Shown: piece by piece, positions 1 through 4,626 of the stretch | Numbering within the stretch: the stretch's first letter is position 1 | Layout of the letters: every line of letters starts with the position of its first letter | Source of the DNA: JAWWPY01 sp964412845 | Lineage (GTDB): Bacteria > Actinomycetota > Actinomycetes > Streptosporangiales > Streptosporangiaceae | Assembly (NCBI GenBank): GCA_964412845.1 | Contig: CAYPQM010000193.1 | Span: 1-10,997 of the forward strand | Reading direction: 5' to 3' | Length of the DNA: 10,997 bases | Translations under genes and position numbers: made by a program | Notes under the pieces: model-generated | Databases searched by the model: none | Told to the model about the DNA's origin: nothing | The model's input: the letters and a program-made list of their open reading frames with translations, nothing else

Positions 1-503
1 ACCACGACGGGCACCCCGATCTCGGCGAGCAGCCCCCAGACCGGTTCCAGCAGCGGGTCGTCCGGCGGGAATCCGCCCACCTGCAGGTGGATCTTGAAAA
101 TGCGCGCTCCGGCGTCGAGCGCGCGGGTGACATAGCCGAGCACGCCCGGCTCGGGATAGAAGGTCGCCGAGGGCAGGCACCCGGGAGTCGACCGGGCGAA
201 GTCCAGTGTCCAGGAGTTCAGGTCATCAGCCATCTGCGGGCGGTGGGCGTAGCACAGCGCGCTGAACAGCCGGACATCCATCCCACGCAGGTGCGCCACC
301 CGCTCGGCGTCCGGCCAGCGGTAGCGGATCGGCCAGGTAACCCCGACCAGTGGCCCCGCCGCGTCGAAGTACGCCCACACCTTGCGCAGCAGCCGGGGCG
401 GCAGGAAGTGGACGTGGATATCGGCGAGCCCCGGGATGCCCAGCGCCCGGCAATAGCCCGGGACGTCCGCGTCCGCGGCGGGCGGGTGCACATCGCTCAC
501 CAC
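1..503 (-). CDS. Amidohydrolase family protein (Amidohydro_2 type), C-terminus outside window
   Basis: The reverse strand is open for 167 codons from a GTG at 503 to the left window edge. Near the N-terminus (about residues 28-36) it reads DIHVHFLPP, the HxH metal-binding signature that opens the TIM barrel of amidohydrolases. It continues with WAYFD, then KIHLQVGGF and DPLLEPVWGLLAEIGVPVV, typical of the second and third barrel strands of the Amidohydro_2/ACMSD-like group. Family members are metal-dependent hydrolases or decarboxylases; the substrate cannot be read from this part. The C-terminal half with the remaining metal ligands is missing because of the window edge. The start is uncertain: an in-frame TGA at 573-575 limits the ORF, and in-frame GTGs lie at 560, 518, 503 and 500. 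GAGGTG about 12 nt upstream favours 503 or 500. It is divergent from the monooxygenase. Confidence 0.85.
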   Translation of the reverse strand, partial: MVSDVHPPAADADVPGYCRALGIPGLADIHVHFLPPRLLRKVWAYFDAAGPLVGVTWPIRYRWPDAERVAHLRGMDVRLFSALCYAHRPQMADDLNSWTLDFARSTPGCLPSATFYPEPGVLGYVTRALDAGARIFKIHLQVGGFPPDDPLLEPVWGLLAEIGVPVV

Positions 504-722
504 ATGATTGAACCGCACCTCAGGACGGGCCGCGGGGGCAGCCCTGGGCGCGGCGGCCACCGCCGGGTACCGTCAGGTAACAGTCAACTGGCCCAAGCGG
601 CAGCGGACCGGCCCGGCTGGTCCCGCGCGGACAGCACCGTTGCCGGAGGCATGACCCCGACCTGGCCGCACCTCTCCGGGCCTTGACCTCCGGGGGTCTC
701 TAGCGCCAGGATGCGTTCCGGG
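504..722. other. Divergent intergenic region, with repeated GGTAMC at 566-581
   Basis: This stretch lies between the amidohydrolase and monooxygenase genes and should hold both promoters. I see GGTACC-GTCA-GGTAAC at 566-581. It can be read as a 10-bp-spaced direct repeat or as an imperfect dyad, because GGTACC is itself palindromic. On the minus strand a -35-like TTGACT (582-587) lies beside it, but no convincing -10 is spaced correctly. On the plus strand TTGACC (683-688) and TAGCGC (701-706) are too close together for a standard promoter. Regulation here is not established. Confidence 0.3.
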
Positions 723-1910
723 ATGAGTCTGCGCATTGCCGTGGTCGGCGCGGGGATCGGTGGCCTGGCGGCAGCCGGGTTCCTACACCGGGCGGGCCTG
801 CGTGTGACGGTGTATGAGCAGGCCGCCACCATCGCCGAGATCGGTGCCGGGCTGGTGGTCACGCCCAACGCCGTGCGGCTGCTGCGCAGGCTGGGCCAGA
901 TCGAACGGTTCCAGGATCTGGCTGTACCGCTGGAGATCGGCTGGGAATTCCGGCGCTGGCAGGACGGCAGCGTGCTTTTCTCCCAGCGGCTCGGCGCTGA
1001 GTGTGCCCGACTGTACGGCGAGTACTGCTACGTCGCCCACCGGGCTGACCTCCTTGACGTTCTGCGGGTGACGGTGCCCGGAGCTGCTGTGCGCCTCCGG
1101 TCGCGGTGCGTCGCGGTCCGCCGGCGGCCCGGCCACGTGGAACTGGGCTTCGCCGATGGGTCAGCCGCGCAGGCGGACGTGGTCATCGGCGCCGACGGCG
1201 TGCACTCCGTGGTGTGCGAGGCTGTGACGGCGACCGAGCCGCCCCGGTTCTCCGGGATGTGCGCCTACCGCTGCCTGGTCCCGGCCGACCGGGCGCCCCC
1301 GTTCGCGCTGCGCCCGGTCCAGACGCTGTGGCTGGGTCCGGACCACCATGTCGTGCACTACCCGATCGCCGCCGGGCGCTACGTCAACGTCGTGGCGATC
1401 GGCCCGGCCCGCGACTGGCGGGTCGAGTCGTGGACCGCCGAGGGCAGCGTGGATGACTTGCGAGCCGAGTTCGTCGGCTGGCATCCGCAGCTCACTGACC
1501 TGCTCCAGGCCGCGAAGCGGACCGGGCGGTGGGCCCTGCTGGACCGCGATCCGCTGCCCCGCTGGACGAACGGGCCGATCACTTTGGCCGGGGATGCCGC
1601 GCACCCGATGTTCCCGTTCCTCGGCCAAGGCGCCGCCCAGGCCATCGAGGACGCGGCCGTCCTGGCGGGCTGCCTGGCGGCCAGCAGGTCCGATCCGGCC
1701 GCCGCGCTGACCCGGTACGAAGCACTCCGCAAACCGCGGGCCACCCGCGTCCAGATGCTCAGCCACGACCGGCAGCACACCAATCATCTGCCCGACGGTC
1801 CCGAGCAGCAGGCCAGGGACGCCTCCTTCGCCGGCGAGGACCCACTCGCGCACAACGCGTGGATCTACGGGCATGATGCCGAGCAAACGCTCAGCCCGCC
1901 ACCGCGCTGA
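723..1910 (+). CDS. FAD-dependent monooxygenase (class A, salicylate/3-hydroxybenzoate hydroxylase type)
   Basis: The product is a 395-residue flavoprotein hydroxylase expected to insert one oxygen atom into a (probably aromatic) substrate using NAD(P)H and O2. The N-terminal Rossmann dinucleotide fold reads VVGAGIGG (residues 7-14), with the ribose-binding Glu at about 32 (VYEQ). The central DG motif is in IGADGVHS (Asp about 158). The GD motif is in LAGDAAHPMFPFLGQGA (Asp about 291) and contacts FAD and the pyrophosphate. The segment with HHVVHYPI and YVNVVAI is typical of the salicylate hydroxylase branch. Length matches the family. I chose ATG 723 because MSLRIAVVGAG starts right at the first strand and AGGA lies about 11 nt upstream; ATG 711 in the same frame would add four residues. 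It ends 22 nt before the next gene, so the two are probably one operon. The substrate is unknown. Confidence 0.92.
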   Translation: MSLRIAVVGAGIGGLAAAGFLHRAGLRVTVYEQAATIAEIGAGLVVTPNAVRLLRRLGQIERFQDLAVPLEIGWEFRRWQDGSVLFSQRLGAECARLYGEYCYVAHRADLLDVLRVTVPGAAVRLRSRCVAVRRRPGHVELGFADGSAAQADVVIGADGVHSVVCEAVTATEPPRFSGMCAYRCLVPADRAPPFALRPVQTLWLGPDHHVVHYPIAAGRYVNVVAIGPARDWRVESWTAEGSVDDLRAEFVGWHPQLTDLLQAAKRTGRWALLDRDPLPRWTNGPITLAGDAAHPMFPFLGQGAAQAIEDAAVLAGCLAASRSDPAAALTRYEALRKPRATRVQMLSHDRQHTNHLPDGPEQQARDASFAGEDPLAHNAWIYGHDAEQTLSPPPR

Positions 1911-1932
1911 AGCGAAGGCAGAAGGAGGCTGA

Positions 1933-2589
1933 ATGGGTGTGCGGCATGCGGCGCTCGTCATCGCGCGGGTGGTCTACGACATGGTCGAGATCCCCGGCCA
2001 TGACCCGCTGGTAGTAGCCAAGGACACCGGGGATGAGGCCGCGCGTCGATGGTGGGATGAGCACGAAAGAGCCGCCGCGGCCCAGCTATTCGAGCAGACC
2101 AACGCCGCCTGGCAGCGGCAGTTGTCGGCCTGGCATGCGGGCACGGATATCGAGTACAGCAAGGAACGCCTGCATGACGGGGGGCCTCGGATGGACGTGG
2201 CCCGGATCAAGTTCCCCAACGGCACCGAGAGCGTGGTCGCGCCCGAAGCCGCGGAAGAGTACGTGGCCGAAGCATTCCGCGCGGAGCACCCGCCGCCTAT
2301 CGTGGCCGCTCAGTTCGCGACCTGGCGGGAAACCGTCCAGATCGCCGAGCTCCGCACCTGGGCCGGGTGGCTGTTCGATCGCAGCGAGAGCCTGCCGCTG
2401 GACATGGGGCTCCCGACGTCCCAGTTCGGCTACCCCATCAGGGAAGTGCTCGGCTGCCTGGACCGGCTGTCCGCGGAAGGCTGGCAGGTTGTGCACGTCT
2501 CCGAGGACCGGGGCCGCTACACGGAGAGCGACGCCGCCCACGAGTCCGGCGTGACCACCGCGCGGTACCTGCTCAGCCGGCCCGGCTGA
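1933..2589 (+). CDS. Hypothetical protein, 218 aa, operon partner of the monooxygenase
   Basis: I do not recognise this protein. The start is well supported: AAGGAGG at 1922-1928 lies 4 nt before ATG 1933, and the gene follows the monooxygenase by 22 nt. The product is soluble-looking, with no signal peptide or membrane segment. It has an acidic/basic middle rich in Trp and Glu (WWDEHERAAAAQLFE at about 40-54). The C-terminal block, about residues 165-218, reads LDRLSAEGWQVVHVSED and ends in RYLL. That pattern (hydrophobic helix, EGW, strand, then a final aromatic-Leu strand) recalls small DUF4177-like domains, but this is a resemblance by eye only. The close pairing suggests a role with the monooxygenase, for example as a partner or helper. 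Its stop codon lies inside a strong hairpin. Confidence 0.75.
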   Translation: MGVRHAALVIARVVYDMVEIPGHDPLVVAKDTGDEAARRWWDEHERAAAAQLFEQTNAAWQRQLSAWHAGTDIEYSKERLHDGGPRMDVARIKFPNGTESVVAPEAAEEYVAEAFRAEHPPPIVAAQFATWRETVQIAELRTWAGWLFDRSESLPLDMGLPTSQFGYPIREVLGCLDRLSAEGWQVVHVSEDRGRYTESDAAHESGVTTARYLLSRPG

Positions 2590-2619
2590 GCGCGGTGGCG
2601 AGCGCTCAGCCGGGCCGGC
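2576..2619 (+). terminator. Strong GC-rich hairpin, probable terminator
   Basis: The left arm GCCGGCCCGGCTGAGCGC (2576-2593) pairs perfectly over 18 bp with 2602-2619 around an 8-nt loop (GGTGGCGA). The stop codon of the hypothetical gene (2587-2589) lies inside the left arm. There is no T tract, as is common for actinobacterial hairpin terminators. Being symmetrical, it could end transcription from either side. Termination activity itself is inferred. Confidence 0.7.
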
Positions 2620-2633
2620 CAGGCTGGCCGGCC
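2613..2633. repeat. Second inverted repeat downstream of the terminator
   Basis: GGCCGGCCA-GGC-TGGCCGGCC gives a 9-bp perfect stem with a 3-nt loop. It overlaps the right arm of the 18-bp hairpin by 7 nt, so the two structures would compete. It may act as a backup terminator, or may terminate minus-strand transcription from the ligase remnant. GC-rich palindromes can also occur by chance at this base composition. Confidence 0.4.
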
Positions 2634-2639
2634 GGCCGC

Positions 2640-2759
2640 TCAGGAGCCGCCCACCCGGCGGTCCTGGCCGGCCCAGTACGGCTCGCGGATGACCTTGCGC
2701 TGCAGCTTGCCAACGGGGCTGCGTGGGAAGGCCTCGCCGCGGAACACGAGCCAATCCAG
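2640..2759 (-). pseudogene. C-terminal remnant of an AMP-forming acyl-CoA synthetase/ligase
   Basis: The reverse strand has an open stretch of 39 codons ending in TGA (2640-2642). It reads LDWLVFRGEAFPRSPVGK and then LQRKVIREPYW. This is the extreme C-terminal lobe of ANL-superfamily adenylating enzymes: the FPRSPVGK segment carries the conserved A10-type catalytic Lys (here residue 18 of the fragment), followed by the usual basic helix. A complete enzyme has about 500-550 residues, and this is under 8 percent of that. Directly upstream in frame is a TAG (2760-2762), inside the TetR-gene operator region, and beyond that the divergent TetR gene occupies the DNA. So the adenylating domain has been deleted and no start codon or promoter fits. 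It is most likely a decayed gene that once diverged from the repressor and was perhaps controlled by it. Confidence 0.75.
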
Positions 2760-2777
2760 CTAGACAGACTTGTCTGG
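2760..2777. promoter_or_regulatory. Probable TetR-family operator
   Basis: CTAGACA-GACT-TGTCTGG is an 18-bp dyad. Its inner arms AGACA/TGTCT are perfect, and the outer 7-bp arms match at six of seven positions. It lies 12 bp upstream of the TetR start codon, as expected for an autoregulated repressor. Binding by this repressor is inferred from position and symmetry. Confidence 0.55.
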
Positions 2778-2783
2778 TAGTGT
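2778..2783 (+). promoter_or_regulatory. Possible -10 element for a leaderless tetR transcript
   Basis: TAGTGT begins just downstream of the dyad. Transcription about 7 nt further on would start at or next to the GTG start codon at 2790, which has no Shine-Dalgarno sequence. That fits a leaderless mRNA, common in actinobacteria. No clear -35 hexamer is present at the right distance, so the call is tentative. Confidence 0.35.
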
Positions 2784-2789
2784 CAGCGT

Positions 2790-3365
2790 GTGACTACCAA
2801 GACCCCTGAGCGCCGCTCGGCGCGGGAGAAACTGCTCGCCGCCGCCGACGAGCTGTTCTACGCCGACGGCGTGCACACCGTCGGTATCGACCGGGTGATC
2901 GCGCACGCCGGGGTGGCCAAGGCGTCGCTGTACAACACGTTCGGCAGCAAAGACGAGCTGGTCCGGGCCTACCTGACCGGTCGTCATCAGGCCCGCCAGG
3001 AACGGCTGACCAGGAAGCTGGCCCGCTACGGCACGCCCCGGGAGCGGCTGCTGGGGGTGTTTGACGTGCTCGGCGAGCTGGCCGCCGAGCCAGGCTTCCG
3101 CGGCTGCGCATTCCTGAACGCCAGTGCCGAGGCCCAGCCGGGCAGCGCGGCGCAGGGAGTCTGCGACACCACGCGCGCGTGGCTCCGGGAGCTGTTCACC
3201 GACCTGGCCCGCGATGCCGGGGCCAGCCACCCCGAGCACCTCGCACGGCAGCTCGTGCTGCTGTACGACGGATCGACCGTCTCCGCGCAGCTGGACCGGG
3301 ATCCCGCCGCGGCCGCCGCCGCGCGCGCAGCGGCCGCGACCCTGCTGGAGGCAGCTTCCCGGTAA
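2790..3365 (+). CDS. TetR/AcrR family transcriptional regulator
   Basis: The 191-residue protein has the standard layout. An N-terminal helix (KLLAAADELFYADG, about 14-27) leads to a helix-turn-helix, IDRVIAHAGVAKASLYNTFG (about 33-52), then SKDELVRAYL linking to the ligand-binding domain. The FRGCAFLNASAE segment (about 103-114) is typical of one large TetR subgroup. The C-terminus is Ala-rich and helical. Such proteins bind a short palindrome as dimers and release it on binding a small molecule; the ligand is unknown. The likely operator is the AGACA-N4-TGTCT dyad immediately upstream. GTG 2790 is the only reasonable start, with no ribosome binding site visible. The crotonase gene follows after 63 nt and may be co-transcribed. 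The lost ligase on the other side of the operator may have been an original target. Confidence 0.92.
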   Translation: MTTKTPERRSAREKLLAAADELFYADGVHTVGIDRVIAHAGVAKASLYNTFGSKDELVRAYLTGRHQARQERLTRKLARYGTPRERLLGVFDVLGELAAEPGFRGCAFLNASAEAQPGSAAQGVCDTTRAWLRELFTDLARDAGASHPEHLARQLVLLYDGSTVSAQLDRDPAAAAAARAAAATLLEAASR

Positions 3366-3428
3366 AACCTGCGATGCTGGGGTTAGCGGGTGCTGGTTGC
3401 TGGCGGTTGGGACTGGAGGAACACGGCC

Positions 3429-4208
3429 ATGGGATTCGAGCACATCCTGGTTGACCGGTCCGGCGAGTTCGCCACCGTCACGATGAACCGGCCCGAGCGG
3501 CGCAACGCGCTGTCGCTTTCGCACATGCGCGAGCTGATCACCGCGTTCCGGGACATCGGGGACAGCGACGCGCTGGGCATCGTGCTGGCCGGCCACGGCC
3601 CGGTCTTCAGTGCCGGGCATGACTTCGCCGATGTCGCTGAGGCGGACCTGTCCGCGGTCCGCGCGTTGCTGGTCACCTGCACCGAACTGATGACCCTCAT
3701 GCAGCAGGTACCCCAGCCGGTGGTCGCGCGGGTGCACGGGCTGGCCACCGCCGCCGGCTGTCAGCTTGTCGCGAGCGCCGATCTCGCCGTGGCCAGCGAG
3801 GACGCCGGGTTTGCCGCTCCCGGCGGCAAGGGCGGCTGGTTCTGCCACACCCCGATGGTGGCCATCGCCAGGAACGTCGGCCGGAAACGGGCCGTGGAGA
3901 TGGCCATGTCCGGTGAGGTTATCGACGCGCGCACCGCGCTGGACTGGGGGCTGGTCAACCGGGTGGTCCCCGCCGCCCAGCTCGACTCAGCCACCCACGA
4001 CCTCCTCGATCTGGTGACCCGCGGATCCGCCGAGAGCAAGGGCATCGGCAAGCAGGCGCTCTACGCGCAGATCGACCTTGACCAGCCGAAGGCCTACGCC
4101 TACGCGATCGAGGTGATGGCCGCGACCAGCCAGCTACCGGACGCCCGCGAGGGGATGCTCGCGTTCCTGCAAAAGCGCAAGCCGCAGTGGCGTCGCGGGG
4201 GGCCCTGA
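3429..4208 (+). CDS. Enoyl-CoA hydratase/isomerase family protein, ECHDC3-like
   Basis: The 259-residue protein has the crotonase fold. NRPERRNALS (about 20-29) marks the first CoA-binding strand, FSAGHDF (60-66) supplies the first oxyanion-hole position, and TAAGCQLVASADLAVAS (about 108-123) supplies the second. The helix GKGGWFCHTPMVAIARNVGRK (in two parts, about 133-153) and the C-terminal GMLAFLQKRKPQW closely resemble the ECHDC3 branch. The two glutamates that act as acid and base in classical enoyl-CoA hydratases are replaced: by eye Gln112 sits where the first would be and Gly132 at the second. Ordinary hydratase activity is therefore doubtful; acyl-CoA binding or another crotonase reaction is more likely. 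ATG 3429 is chosen because GGAGG lies at about 3415-3419; an upstream in-frame start would lack homology. It lies downstream of the TetR gene in the same direction. Confidence 0.9.
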   Translation: MGFEHILVDRSGEFATVTMNRPERRNALSLSHMRELITAFRDIGDSDALGIVLAGHGPVFSAGHDFADVAEADLSAVRALLVTCTELMTLMQQVPQPVVARVHGLATAAGCQLVASADLAVASEDAGFAAPGGKGGWFCHTPMVAIARNVGRKRAVEMAMSGEVIDARTALDWGLVNRVVPAAQLDSATHDLLDLVTRGSAESKGIGKQALYAQIDLDQPKAYAYAIEVMAATSQLPDAREGMLAFLQKRKPQWRRGGP

Positions 4209-4385
4209 ACCTCATCAGGCGCGGTGCCGGTCGGCCCGGCCGGCCCGGCATATGAGATTGGCTGCGGGAATCCGTTACGCTGCGAATTTTTTTTGCTGGT
4301 TGGGTGACCGAGCGTGCTGTCGTGCGGTGCCGATTGGCGGCCGCGGTTAATACTCCCGTTACGCGATAGGCGCCGCTCGCCTACG

Positions 4386-4416
4386 GCGTGAGCAGCGGGT
4401 GCATCGCTGCTCACGC
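4386..4416 (+). terminator. 12-bp-stem hairpin, probable terminator or leader structure
   Basis: GCGTGAGCAGCG (4386-4397) pairs perfectly with CGCTGCTCACGC (4405-4416) around the 7-nt loop GGTGCAT. The following sequence is GGGGTTGTCGGTTGTTGTC, relatively T-rich for this genome, which suits a plus-strand terminator. It lies about 178 nt after the crotonase stop and 210 nt before cvnA. It could instead be part of the cvnA leader if transcription starts upstream of it. Confidence 0.55.
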
Positions 4417-4438
4417 GGGGTTGTCGGTTGTTGTCGCT

Positions 4439-4450
4439 GGTCCCGGGACC
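4439..4450. repeat. Perfect 12-bp palindrome GGTCCCGGGACC
   Basis: The sequence equals its own reverse complement and lies 177 bp upstream of cvnA. It could be a binding site for a dimeric regulator, but a GC-only core of this size may arise by chance in such DNA. Confidence 0.3.
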
Positions 4451-4515
4451 GTCCGTCATGGAACCCGGCATTGGCCGAGATAACAGTCCGGCATGACAGC
4501 GTGGCGATTTCACGA

Positions 4516-4536
4516 AGCGCCATGACAATTGGCGCT
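4516..4536. promoter_or_regulatory. Inverted repeat AGCGCCA-N7-TGGCGCT upstream of cvnA
   Basis: Perfect 7-bp arms are separated by 7 bp (TGACAAT), a size and spacing usual for operators of dimeric regulators. Its centre lies about 100 bp before the cvnA start. The spacer includes TGACAA, and a GATAGT/TAGTGC -10-like sequence follows at 4548-4555. Spacing to any -35 candidate is not ideal (13-20 bp), so the promoter is uncertain. Confidence 0.4.
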
Positions 4537-4626
4537 CAATACCGCAGGATAGTGCACTGGCGGTAGCGTCCGGTTCGGCAGACAGTGACGGGATTCCGGG
4601 CACGGGATCGATCCAGGAGTGACTAC

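Larger units (their letters stand above)
4209..4626. other. 418-bp non-coding region upstream of the conservon
   Basis: No convincing gene is present. In order it holds a GC-rich stretch after the crotonase stop, a run of eight T (4287-4294) in a small AT-rich island, a TTAATAC -10-like site (4347-4353) without a clear -35, and a 6-bp hairpin TAGGCG-CCGCT-CGCCTA (4367-4383). After these come the 12-bp-stem hairpin, the 12-bp palindrome and the inverted repeat listed separately. The region presumably includes the crotonase terminator and the cvnA promoter. Short ATG-started frames (for example 32 codons from about 4252) have no ribosome binding site. Confidence 0.5.

Noticed and set aside
87..686. 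Long plus-strand open frame at the left edge
   Set aside because: Its translation is Arg/Pro/Gly-rich without a domain, and the opposite strand encodes a clear amidohydrolase with the HxH motif. It is an antisense shadow of GC-rich coding DNA.
2760..3848. 362-codon minus-strand open frame across the tetR and crotonase genes
   Set aside because: The plus-strand frames have unmistakable TetR and crotonase motifs; the minus frame has none.
4287..4294. T8 as the U-tract of an intrinsic terminator for the crotonase gene
   Set aside because: I could find only a 3-4 bp stem near it (CGG-GAAT-CCG), and that stem is not adjacent to the T run.
4252..4350. 32-codon ATG-started frame containing the T8 tract
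   Set aside because: No ribosome binding site, no recognisable product, and it overlaps probable regulatory DNA.
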